Source: JBBROH01 sp038229595
GTDB taxonomy: Bacteria; Chloroflexota; Chloroflexia; QHBQ01
DNA length: 32,599 nucleotides
Direction: 5' to 3'
Assembly: GCA_038229595.1 (NCBI GenBank)
Contig: JBBROH010000019.1
Span: 1-32,599 of the forward strand
Below, one piece after another: positions 15,307 to 23,130 of this stretch. Each line of letters begins with the position of its first letter. Position 1 is the stretch's first letter. A program made the position numbers and the translations under genes. The notes under the pieces were generated by a model. The model was not told the DNA's origin. It saw nothing but the letters and a program-made list of their open reading frames with translations, and did no database searches.

Positions 15307-15792
15307 TCAAACGATAGAAGCGAGGACGATGCCGTTGATCGTACTGGCCTGCTCTATCGTATTCTGGTAGGTCTTGTGTGTCACCCACCGCATACTGACT
15401 GCTCCCCAGGGGGTTGTATAGGGCTGGCCCCATTGCTGTGGCGAAAGGCGCGCGATGAAGGCGCACTCGGTTGAGCGCAGGCGGCGTAGCTCCTCGATCA
15501 GGTCGCTGATCGACTTCTCTGGGCGCGCTATGTCCCAGCGATCCTTCTCCTCGGCGGCAAAGCTGAGGGCTGGCCCCATCTCCATTACGTAGCGCAGGGT
15601 TGGCACCGTCAGTTCACGCTCAAAGTTGTTCAACTGGTCTAGCACCCGCTGCGGCGACTGCTCGCCCAGTTGCGTCCAGTCGGGCGGGACCACAAAATAG
15701 CGGTTGGGCGGCAGGCATTGCATAGCCCAGGCAAACTCCTCGGCGGAGGTGACGAGGCGGTGGATGAACAGGTCGCGGTTGTCGTTTAGCAT
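15307..15792 (-). CDS. DinB-like four-helix protein
   Basis: Protein of 161 aa with the helical pattern of the DinB/DfsB superfamily (metal-dependent transferases of thiols and related enzymes): HRLVTSAEEFAWAMQCLPPNRY near the N-terminus, SISDLIEELRRLRSTECAFIARLS in the middle and AVSMRWVTHKTYQNTIEQASTI at the C-terminus. The usual metal-binding His triad is not obvious; H9 and the His in WVTHKTY are candidates. ATG at 15792 follows AGAGGA by 6 nt on the minus strand. An extended -10 lies 28-36 nt upstream. The family call is moderate and the substrate unknown. Confidence 0.65.
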   Translation of the reverse strand: MLNDNRDLFIHRLVTSAEEFAWAMQCLPPNRYFVVPPDWTQLGEQSPQRVLDQLNNFERELTVPTLRYVMEMGPALSFAAEEKDRWDIARPEKSISDLIEELRRLRSTECAFIARLSPQQWGQPYTTPWGAVSMRWVTHKTYQNTIEQASTINGIVLASIV

Positions 15793-15819
15793 ACCATTCC
15801 TCTGATCTCTATTGCCCTC

Positions 15820-15828
15820 ATTATAGCA
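15820..15828 (-). promoter_or_regulatory. Extended -10 promoter for the DinB-like gene
   Basis: On the minus strand TGCTATAAT spans 15828-15820, giving an mRNA leader of about 20 nt. No clear -35 is seen, as expected for an extended -10 promoter. Confidence 0.65.
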
Positions 15829-15874
15829 CAAAGCAGAGTGGCTTGCACATTGACAAAGCTGAAAAAGCGGTTAG

Positions 15875-15933
15875 GGCTTGCTGCCGCTCGCTAGCTGGGC
15901 GCGGCAGCCCGTGAGCGGCAGCCTGAACAAGCC
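15875..15933. other. Large imperfect palindrome in a divergent intergenic region
   Basis: GGCTTG (15875-15880) and CTGCCGCTC (15881-15889) pair with GAGCGGCAG (15913-15921) and CAAGCC (15928-15933), with a 6-nt bulge on one side and a 23-nt loop that can itself pair (GGGC/GCCC). Because the flanking genes diverge from here, it is not a terminator for either; it could be an operator, a cruciform or a small structured RNA. Confidence 0.5.
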
Positions 15934-15956
15934 AACCCGGCAGCCGCAACCGTCGC

Positions 15957-15986
15957 TTGCCAGCCACCATCGGATCGTGCTAAGAT
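15957..15986 (+). promoter_or_regulatory. Probable promoter for the EthD/crotonase pair
   Basis: -35 TTGCCA (15957-15962), 18-bp spacer, -10 TAAGAT (15981-15986), giving a leader of about 75 nt to the chosen EthD start. Confidence 0.5.
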
Positions 15987-16068
15987 AGGCTCATACAGAT
16001 GCGCCCGCCGCCACGAAGCGGGCTGGTCAAGGATGAGCAACGCAACGCCAAAAAGGAGCAAGCCGACG

Positions 16069-16380
16069 ATGGTTAAGCTGGTAGCATTGTTTAAGCACCC
16101 TGGGGCAGAGAACCTGGCCGCCTTTGAGGATCACTACCTCAACACCCACCTGCCCCTGATTCGCCAGGTGCCGAGTATGGTGCGCTTCGCGGCGACGAAG
16201 CTCACTAGCCTGCGCCCTGGGCAGGAAGCCCCCTACTACCGCATGGCCGAGATGTACTTCGCGGACAAGGGTAGCTTCGACGCTGGCATGGCGAGTGCCG
16301 AGAACCGGGCGGCGGGCAAAGACCTGATGAGCTTCGCCCGCGACTATGTGACCATGCTCTACGCCGAGGAAGAAGCCTGA
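16069..16380 (+). CDS. EthD family protein
   Basis: Small dimeric alpha-beta barrel (ferredoxin-like) protein of the EthD family, 103 aa, the usual length. The motif order fits: MVKLVALFKHPGAENLAAFEDHYLNTHLPL, with the conserved Y-x-x-x-H-x-P-L, then a C-terminal FARDYVTMLY strand. ATG 16069 is preferred because AAAGGAG lies 9 nt upstream; ATG 16033 would add 12 residues but directly abuts its AAGG. EthD proteins accompany diverse oxidative and CoA-dependent degradation pathways. The next gene starts 1 nt after the stop, so the two are coupled. Confidence 0.88.
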   Translation: MVKLVALFKHPGAENLAAFEDHYLNTHLPLIRQVPSMVRFAATKLTSLRPGQEAPYYRMAEMYFADKGSFDAGMASAENRAAGKDLMSFARDYVTMLYAEEEA

Positions 16381-16381
16381 G

Positions 16382-17236
16382 ATGCTAGACTATCCACGCG
16401 GACTGCCGCCAGAGGAACTTGGCTTCCAAAGCATCATCTATACCAAAGCGGCGGGGCGAGCGACGGTGACGCTCAACCGGCCTGAAGTCTACAACGCCTT
16501 CAACTTCCAGACCCTCAGCGAGATGGCCCGCGCCTTTCTCGATGCTTCCTGGGACGACGAGGTGGCTGTCCTGGTGCTGACTGGCGCGGGCGACAAGGCG
16601 TTCTGCACTGGGGCCGACCTTGATGAGCAGATGAAGTTTGAGCAACGACCCCATGACTACTGGAAGTGGATGGGCGCGTTCATCGACGCACACGACCGCC
16701 TCCGCAATATCGGTAAGCCGACCATAGCGCGGGTCAACGGCATGGCGGTGGGCGGTGGTAACGAGTTCAACATGGCCTGCGACCTGGCGATTGCCGCCGA
16801 CCACGCAATCTTTCGGCAGGTTGGCACGGCACGGGGCAGCGTGCCAGCGGGCGGCGCAACCCAGTGGTTGCCGATCATTATTGGCGACCGCCGCGCAAGG
16901 GAGATGCTCTGGCTCTGCGAAGATGTATCAGCGGCGAAGGCTCTGGACTGGGGGCTGATCAACCAGGTCGTCCCCGCTGCTGCACTTGACGCAGCGGTGG
17001 ACGCGATGGTGGCGAAGCTAATGGATCGCCTGCCCAACATCATGCGCTATGCCAAACAGCAGACCAACTTCTGGCGCGACTTTTCCTGGAACATGACGGT
17101 TGGTCACGCCCGTGACTGGCTCAGTGTCAACGCCGACTCCGCCGAGGTACGCGAGGGGCTGGCCGCCTTCCACGAGAAGCGACAGGTCAACTACGACGCA
17201 ATCCGTGAAGCACGGGTGGAGCGGCGCGAGCAGTAG
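16382..17236 (+). CDS. Crotonase-fold enzyme (enoyl-CoA hydratase/isomerase family, BamA/MenB-like active site)
   Basis: Acyl-CoA enzyme of the crotonase superfamily, 284 aa. The oxyanion-hole segments are KAFCTGADL and NGMAVGGGNEFNMACDLAIAA. Of the two catalytic glutamates of typical hydratases, the first is kept (Glu128 in GGGNEF), while the second position reads FRQVGT, giving Gly148. The following stretch (GSVPAGGATQWLPIIIGDRR) resembles ring-cleaving 6-oxocyclohex-1-ene-1-carbonyl-CoA hydrolases and, less so, naphthoate synthase, both of which lack that Glu. It is shorter than true BamA proteins (about 370 aa), so I name only the fold. It is coupled to the EthD gene. The precise reaction is unknown. 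Confidence 0.88.
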   Translation: MLDYPRGLPPEELGFQSIIYTKAAGRATVTLNRPEVYNAFNFQTLSEMARAFLDASWDDEVAVLVLTGAGDKAFCTGADLDEQMKFEQRPHDYWKWMGAFIDAHDRLRNIGKPTIARVNGMAVGGGNEFNMACDLAIAADHAIFRQVGTARGSVPAGGATQWLPIIIGDRRAREMLWLCEDVSAAKALDWGLINQVVPAAALDAAVDAMVAKLMDRLPNIMRYAKQQTNFWRDFSWNMTVGHARDWLSVNADSAEVREGLAAFHEKRQVNYDAIREARVERREQ

Positions 17237-17277
17237 CAGCCGGCTCGCTAACCGCAGGGCTGGCGGCTAAATAGCAA

Positions 17278-17308
17278 TCTGTAAAGGAATATACAGTCTT
17301 CTGTAAAG
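17278..17308 (+). promoter_or_regulatory. Direct repeats, possible operator
   Basis: TCTGTAAAG occurs at 17278-17286 and 17300-17308, a 22-bp period (about two helical turns), with TATACAG between them forming an inverted half with the first copy. A TGCTACACT extended -10-like element ends at 17345. Together they could regulate the cyclase gene at 17459. Confidence 0.35.
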
Positions 17309-17458
17309 AGGTTGCCGCAGCAATCTGCCGCTTCTGTGCTACACTGCCAACAGCACAAAAGCAAGGGGGTGGGGATTGAGCGACCTGGTAGGGCGACGGA
17401 GGGATTGGGCTGCTATCTGTACTGGCCGCCCAGCCCCAGGTAGGATAGGAGCGGCAGG

Positions 17459-20122
17459 GTGACAAAGCTACCGACCGGCACGGTGAGCTTCCTTTACACC
17501 GACATTGAGGGCAGCACCCGCCTCTGGGAGCAACACCCACAGGCGATGCACGCTGCCCTTGCCCTACACGATACGCTGCTGCGCCAGGCAATCGAGGCAC
17601 GGGGAGGACACATCTTCCAGGCGGTCGGCGATACCTTCTATGCCGCCTTTACCACCGCGCCCGCTGCCCTTGCTGCCGCCGCCACCGCTCAGCAGGCACT
17701 GCGGACCGCAGCCTGGGGGCCAGTAGAGCCGCTACGGGTGCGGATGGCTCTGCACACTGGCCCTGCCGAGGTGCGTAGCGATGACTACTTTGGCCCAACG
17801 ATCAACCGCGTGGCCGCCCTGCTAGTGGCTGGTCATGGCGGGCAGGTGTTGGTTTCGGCGGCCACCCGCGAACTGCTGCGCGACCTGCTCCCGCCCGATT
17901 TCAGCCTGCGCGACCTCGGTCAGCGGCGGCTGAAAGACCTGACCCAGCCAGAGCAAATATACCAGCTAGCTGCCCCTGGCCTGGATAGCGATTTCGGCCC
18001 TCTCAAGACGTTGGACACCCACCCCAACAACCTGCCCTTGCAATCCACATCCTTCCTGGGCCGCGAACGCGAACTGACAGACCTGCTCGCCTTGCTACGC
18101 CGCCCTGATGTGCGTCTGCTTACCCTCAGTGGGCCGGGTGGTAGTGGCAAGACGCGCCTCAGCCTCCAGGTGGCGGCGGCTTTGTTGGATGATTACCCAG
18201 ACGGCGTGTACTTCGTTCCACTCGCGGAGATCAGCGACCCCAAACTGGTGATGGCGGCGGTTGCTCAAACCCTCAATCTGGCGGAGATGGTCGGGCAGCC
18301 TTATGGCGAAGCGGTCAAGGCTTATGGCCGTGAACGGGCGATGCTGCTGGTGCTGGACAACTTTGAGCAGGTGGTGGAGGCTGCTGTTCAACTTGGCGAA
18401 CTGCTTACCGCCGCCCCACGTCTCAAGCTGCTGGTCAGCAGCCGCGAGGTCCTGCACCTCTACGGCGAGCAGGAGTACGCGGTGCCACCGTTGGCCCTGC
18501 CTGACCTCAAGCAACTGCCGCCCCTCGATGAGCTTGAGCAGTACGCAGCGGTTGCCCTCTTTGTCGCTAGGGTGCAGACGATCCGCCATGACTTCCGCCT
18601 CACGCCAGAGAATGCGCGGGCGGTGGCCGAAATATGCAGCCGACTGGATGGCCTACCTCTGGCTATCGAACTGGCGGCGGCGCGTAGCAAGCTGTTCAGC
18701 CCGCAGATGATGCTGGGCCAACTGAGCAACAGCCTCAAGGTGCTGACCAGCCCGATGCGCGACCTGACCCCGCGCCAGCAGAGTTTGCGCGGCGCAATTG
18801 ATTGGAGCTACAACCTGCTGGACGAAGGGGAGCGGCTACTGTTCGCCCGCCTTGCCGTCTTCGTGGGTGGCTGCACCCCCGAAGCGGGCGAGGAGGTTTG
18901 TAGCGGCGAAGGTTTGAGCGAGCTGCCAGCGGGTGTCTTTGAGAGCCTGGTTTTGCTGGTAGACAAGAGCCTGCTACGCCAGGCGACCGAGGGCGCAAGT
19001 GAGCCGCGCTTCGTGATGCTGGATACCATCCGCGAATATGCCGCCGAACGGCTGAACCTGGGTGGTGAGGCCGAAGCGGTGCGCCGCCGCCATGCCATGT
19101 ACTATGTCGCCTTCGCCGAGCAGGTGGAGGACAAACTGGTACCCCTGCGTGACCCAAGCTGGCTGGATCGGGTGGAGCAGGAGTACGACAATCTACGAAC
19201 TGCTATGCAGTGGTGCAGCCTCCACGAGCCAGGCGCGGGGCTGCGGCTGGCGGTGGGCATCCGCGAGTTCTGGTACGTGCGCGGCTACCTGAGCGAAGGA
19301 CGAGGCTGGTTGGAGCGGCTGGTGGAGGCGGTGGGCGACGATCTGCCGCTGCAAAGGGCGAAGGCTCTGCTGACCAGCGGCATTCTGGCTACCTACGAGG
19401 GCGATTACGGCACCGCCAGCCGCTTGCTGGCCGAGGGCGAAGCGATCAGCGAGGGCTGCGGCTACCACGAGGGCGTTGCCAGTGCCTTGCGTAATCGTGG
19501 CTATATTGCCTACCGCGAGAAGGATTATGCCCGCGCTCGCGCCCTCTACGAGCAGGGGATGGCCCTTAGCCGCCGAACGAATGACCGCCTGCACATGGCG
19601 GCCTTCGCCAACAGCCTCGGCATTGTCGCTTATCGCGAAGGCGACTATGATGCGGCCCAGGCTCTCTACGAGCAAGGACTGGCGGGCTATCGAGAGCTTG
19701 GCTCACGGCGTGACGAGTTCAGCCTGCTACACAACCTGGCGCACCTTGCCCGGCACAGGGGCAACTACCAGGCTGCCGCCCAATTCTATCGGCAGGCTAT
19801 TACTATAGATGCAGAGCTAGGCGAGAAGGTGGAAGTGGCCGACGCACTGGAAGGGCTGGCCGCCACCTTGTGCGACCTCGGCGAAGCGCGGCAGGCGGTT
19901 ATCATCTTCGCCGCTAGCAGCAGCCTGCGCGAGTTGGTCGGCGTACCGATCTCTATCCTCAACCGCGAAGACCGAGCGCAGCAGTTGGCCGCCGCCCGCG
20001 CTAGCCTCAGCGAGCAGGATTACACTGTGGCCTGGCAACAAGGTCGCCGCCTCAGCCTCGCGCAGGTTACCGCGTTGGCCTTGAACAGCGAGTTAGCCGC
20101 TACCAGCAATGGTAAGGCCTGA
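17459..20122 (+). CDS. Class III cyclase domain - STAND ATPase - TPR protein, paralogue 1
   Basis: Large signalling protein of 887 aa. Residues 8-170 form a class III nucleotide cyclase domain, 200-520 a STAND-type ATPase with Walker A GPGGSGKT (225-232) and Walker B LLVLDNFEQ followed by the VSSREVL segment, and the C-terminal third is TPRs (for example ALYEQGMALSRR and ALYEQGLAGYREL). In the cyclase domain both metal aspartates are present (Asp15 in YTDIEGST and Asp58 in AVGDTF) and Asn116 is kept, but the transition-state Arg four residues later is Ala120 (TINRVAAL); the base-selecting Lys is Gln54. GTG 17459 has AGGAG 7 nt upstream. It heads a unit with its paralogue and plsC. Confidence 0.92.
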   Translation: MTKLPTGTVSFLYTDIEGSTRLWEQHPQAMHAALALHDTLLRQAIEARGGHIFQAVGDTFYAAFTTAPAALAAAATAQQALRTAAWGPVEPLRVRMALHTGPAEVRSDDYFGPTINRVAALLVAGHGGQVLVSAATRELLRDLLPPDFSLRDLGQRRLKDLTQPEQIYQLAAPGLDSDFGPLKTLDTHPNNLPLQSTSFLGRERELTDLLALLRRPDVRLLTLSGPGGSGKTRLSLQVAAALLDDYPDGVYFVPLAEISDPKLVMAAVAQTLNLAEMVGQPYGEAVKAYGRERAMLLVLDNFEQVVEAAVQLGELLTAAPRLKLLVSSREVLHLYGEQEYAVPPLALPDLKQLPPLDELEQYAAVALFVARVQTIRHDFRLTPENARAVAEICSRLDGLPLAIELAAARSKLFSPQMMLGQLSNSLKVLTSPMRDLTPRQQSLRGAIDWSYNLLDEGERLLFARLAVFVGGCTPEAGEEVCSGEGLSELPAGVFESLVLLVDKSLLRQATEGASEPRFVMLDTIREYAAERLNLGGEAEAVRRRHAMYYVAFAEQVEDKLVPLRDPSWLDRVEQEYDNLRTAMQWCSLHEPGAGLRLAVGIREFWYVRGYLSEGRGWLERLVEAVGDDLPLQRAKALLTSGILATYEGDYGTASRLLAEGEAISEGCGYHEGVASALRNRGYIAYREKDYARARALYEQGMALSRRTNDRLHMAAFANSLGIVAYREGDYDAAQALYEQGLAGYRELGSRRDEFSLLHNLAHLARHRGNYQAAAQFYRQAITIDAELGEKVEVADALEGLAATLCDLGEARQAVIIFAASSSLRELVGVPISILNREDRAQQLAAARASLSEQDYTVAWQQGRRLSLAQVTALALNSELAATSNGKA
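18422..18512 (+). repeat. Near-identical 91-bp patch shared with paralogue 2 (copy 1)
   Basis: 91 bp coding for the ATPase segment around LVSSREVLHLYGEQEYAVPP; it matches 21109-21199 at 89 of 91 positions by direct comparison, far more than the flanking parts of the two genes. Confidence 0.85.
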
Positions 20123-20154
20123 TATTGCACTCTTACACTAGACGGGGACGAACG

Positions 20155-23091
20155 ATGAACGGAGAGCAACGTACTCTTACCTTCCTTTTCACCGCCATTG
20201 AGGGGGCAGCCCGCTTGTGGGATGGGCAAGCCCAGGCAATGACTGGCGCGTTGGCCCGCCACCATGCGATCTTGCAGCAAGTGATTAGCACAGGTGGCGG
20301 TCATGTCTTTCAGGTAGTCGGTGACGAGTTCTGTGTTGCCTTCGAGCAGATCACGCCTGCGCTCCGCACCGTGGTTGCCGCTCAGTACGCGCTGCTAGCC
20401 GAGGATTGGGCCGTAGTCGGGGGGCTGCGGGTGAAGATGGCCCTGCACGTTGGCCTGGCCGAGTTGCGTGGCAGCGACTACTACGCGTCACCTACCCTCA
20501 ACCGCCTGGCTCGCACCCTGGCTGTTACCCACGGCAGCCAGATACTGGTCACCGCTGCGACGCGGGAGGGGGTGCATGGCTACCTGCCAGAGGGCTACGC
20601 CCTGCGCGACCTGGGCGAGCGCAAACTGCGCGATCTGCCACCTGAACACCTCTATCAGCTAGTTGCCCCCGGCCTAGCTGACAGCTTCCCACCGCTGCCC
20701 ACCCTTGATGCGCGGCCCCACAACCTGCCCGCCCAGCTAACTACGCTGATCGGGCGCGAAGCAGAGACTGCCACCCTGCGCTCCAGCCTGCGCCAAACCC
20801 GCCTGCTGACCCTGACTGGGCCGGGTGGGGCCGGTAAGACGCGCCTCAGCCTGGCCGTCGCTGCCACCTTGCTGGACGAGTTCGCCGACGGGGTGTACTT
20901 CGTTCCCCTGGCCCCAGTTAGCGATGTTGGCTTGGTCGCCAGCACAATCGCCAGCACGCTGGGGGTGAAGGAGACAGCGGGGCAGTCTGCCACCAATGCG
21001 CTGCAAAGTTATTTGCAAGGCAAGCAAATGTTGCTGGTGCTAGACAACTTTGAGCAGGTGGTAGAGGCCGCCCCTATACTCAACGGCTTGCTAACCGCCA
21101 GTCCGCGCCTCAAGCTGCTGGTCAGCAGCCGCGAGGTCCTACACCTCTACGGCGAGCAGGAGTACGCGGTGCCACCGTTGGCCCTGCCCGACCTCAAGCG
21201 ACTACCGCCGAGCAGCGAGCTTGAGCGGTACGCAGCGATTGCCCTCTTTGTCGCCCGCGCCAACGCAGGGCGGCCCGACTTCCACTTGAGCGCGGAGAAC
21301 GCAGCAGCAGTGGCCGAAATCTGCACCCGGCTGGACGGCCTGCCCCTGGCTATCGAATTGGCCGCCGCGCGGATCAAGCTGCTCACCCCCCGCCAGATGG
21401 TCGAGCGGCTGGCTAGCAGGCTGGCTCTGCTCAACAGCGGCAACCGCAACCCCGACCCCCGCCAGCGCAGTCTACGCGAAGCGATAGCCTGGAGCTACGA
21501 CCTGCTGGGAGCCGAGGAGCAAAGCCTCTTTCGCCGCCTGGCTGTCTTTGTGGGTGGCTGCACGGCAGAAGCCGCCTTCGCTATCTGCAACTGCGACGGT
21601 AGTCTGCCGTTCGATGTTCTCGGCGGCCTTGCTTCGCTGGTAGACAAGAGCTTGCTGCGGAGTGCGGAAGAACGCGATGGTAGCCTGCGCTTCCAGATGC
21701 TGGAGACCGTGCGCGAGTATGCGTTGGAGAAGCTGACGGGCAACGAGAGCCGCTACGATATGCAAAAAGCGGTGCGCGAATATGCATTGGAGCAGCTAGC
21801 CGAGAGTGGTGAGAGCGCAACCCTACGCACCGCCCACACCGCATACTACGTGGCCTTTGCCGAGACCGCCGACCAGCAACTGCGGGGGCGCGAGTTGGCG
21901 CACTGGATCGTCCGCGTCGAAGCCGAACACGACAACCTGCGGGCTGCTCTGCAATGGACGCTGGCAACCGAAGCACCGCTGGCCCTGCGCCTGGCAACTG
22001 CACTTGGCTACTTCTGGATGATCCGCGGCTACTACAGCGAGGGGCGGCAGTGGTTGGAAGTGGCCCGCGCTCAAGATCGGCAAACCACGATCATGCAGGC
22101 CGCTGCCCTGAACGCACTAGGCAACATAGTGAGGATGCAAGGAGAGTACAGCGCGGCCCGTACTTGTTTTGAGCAGTCAATCGCGATGGGCGAGGAACTG
22201 GCTAATCAAAGAACCATTGCCACTGCCCTGGGTAGCCTTGCCAACCTCATCTCTGAGCAAGGTGACAACAACATAGCAAGCCTGATGCTGCAAGAGGCTT
22301 TGACCATCTGGCAGAGCCTGGCTGACGAGCCAAAGATCGCTAGCACGCTGGGCCGCATCGGTACGGTGGCCTTCTACCGGGGCGACCTGGATACGGCGGC
22401 CCGGCTGATCGCTGAAAGTGTGGTTGCCTGGCGCAAGATCGGTGATGTGATTACTGCTGCTCGGATGCTGGACAACCAGGGGGTGGTCGAGCTTGAGCGG
22501 GGGAGCGCAGCCGGGGCCTTTGCGGCCTGGGCGGAGAGCCTGATCATCTACCGCGCGCTAGACGACAAGGTAAACATCGCCTTTACGCTCAACAATGCGG
22601 GGGATTTGCTGCGGCGGCAGGGTGACTACGAGCAGGCGAAGGCTCTGCTCAACGAGGCCCTGACTATCCGCCAGGAACTGGGGGCAAAGCTGGATGTTGC
22701 GCGCACCACCAACAATCTGGCCCAAGTGATCCTGGAGGAGGGCGGCTACCAGCAGGCAGAGGAACTATTTGAACGCTGCCTGCACCTGTTCCACGAAGCA
22801 GGGGTGATGCGCGACATTGCCGCTGTGTTCGAGCGGCTGACGCGGGTGGAGATTGCAAAACAGGACTACGAGCGGGCAACGCACCTGCTGGCGGCAGCAG
22901 CAGCCTTGCGCGAGGCTAGCGACAACCCCGTACTAGGCTCCCAACGCGAGGAGTACGACAGGACTATGGCTGCGCTCCATCAAGCTCTGGACGCAGAAAG
23001 ATACGCGGTGGCCTGGGTGGTTGGCAAGGCGATGACGCTGGAAGAAGCTGTCGCTTACGCAAGCAACGGCGGCAAAACGAGGCGAGGATGA
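20155..23091 (+). CDS. Class III cyclase-like domain - STAND ATPase - TPR protein, paralogue 2
   Basis: Paralogue of the preceding protein with the same architecture, 978 aa: cyclase-like domain (8-170), STAND ATPase with Walker A GPGGAGKT (222-229) and LLVLDNFEQ, then a longer TPR region. The cyclase domain is altered in a different way: the first metal Asp is Ala14 (FTAIEGAA), while Asp57, Asn116 and Arg120 (LNRLAR) remain; the base-selecting Lys is Gln53. Alone it should not hold two metal ions. A 21-codon internal duplication of the VREYALE helix lies near residues 519-548. ATG 20155 gives a 32-nt gap from the first gene; GGGGA lies upstream. Confidence 0.92.
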   Translation: MNGEQRTLTFLFTAIEGAARLWDGQAQAMTGALARHHAILQQVISTGGGHVFQVVGDEFCVAFEQITPALRTVVAAQYALLAEDWAVVGGLRVKMALHVGLAELRGSDYYASPTLNRLARTLAVTHGSQILVTAATREGVHGYLPEGYALRDLGERKLRDLPPEHLYQLVAPGLADSFPPLPTLDARPHNLPAQLTTLIGREAETATLRSSLRQTRLLTLTGPGGAGKTRLSLAVAATLLDEFADGVYFVPLAPVSDVGLVASTIASTLGVKETAGQSATNALQSYLQGKQMLLVLDNFEQVVEAAPILNGLLTASPRLKLLVSSREVLHLYGEQEYAVPPLALPDLKRLPPSSELERYAAIALFVARANAGRPDFHLSAENAAAVAEICTRLDGLPLAIELAAARIKLLTPRQMVERLASRLALLNSGNRNPDPRQRSLREAIAWSYDLLGAEEQSLFRRLAVFVGGCTAEAAFAICNCDGSLPFDVLGGLASLVDKSLLRSAEERDGSLRFQMLETVREYALEKLTGNESRYDMQKAVREYALEQLAESGESATLRTAHTAYYVAFAETADQQLRGRELAHWIVRVEAEHDNLRAALQWTLATEAPLALRLATALGYFWMIRGYYSEGRQWLEVARAQDRQTTIMQAAALNALGNIVRMQGEYSAARTCFEQSIAMGEELANQRTIATALGSLANLISEQGDNNIASLMLQEALTIWQSLADEPKIASTLGRIGTVAFYRGDLDTAARLIAESVVAWRKIGDVITAARMLDNQGVVELERGSAAGAFAAWAESLIIYRALDDKVNIAFTLNNAGDLLRRQGDYEQAKALLNEALTIRQELGAKLDVARTTNNLAQVILEEGGYQQAEELFERCLHLFHEAGVMRDIAAVFERLTRVEIAKQDYERATHLLAAAAALREASDNPVLGSQREEYDRTMAALHQALDAERYAVAWVVGKAMTLEEAVAYASNGGKTRRG
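21109..21199 (+). repeat. Near-identical 91-bp patch shared with paralogue 1 (copy 2)
   Basis: Second copy of the patch at 18422-18512, with two substitutions; see the matching entry. Confidence 0.85.
21709..21798 (+). repeat. Internal duplication of an ATPase helix in paralogue 2
   Basis: 27-nt units at 21709-21735 and 21772-21798, 63 nt apart and in frame, encode VREYALEKL and VREYALEQL. The upstream paralogue has a single copy of this helix (IREYAAERL). Confidence 0.8.
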
Positions 23092-23130
23092 CTGGCCCAA
23101 CCTGACGAAGGAGATGGTGCAAACCAAGCG

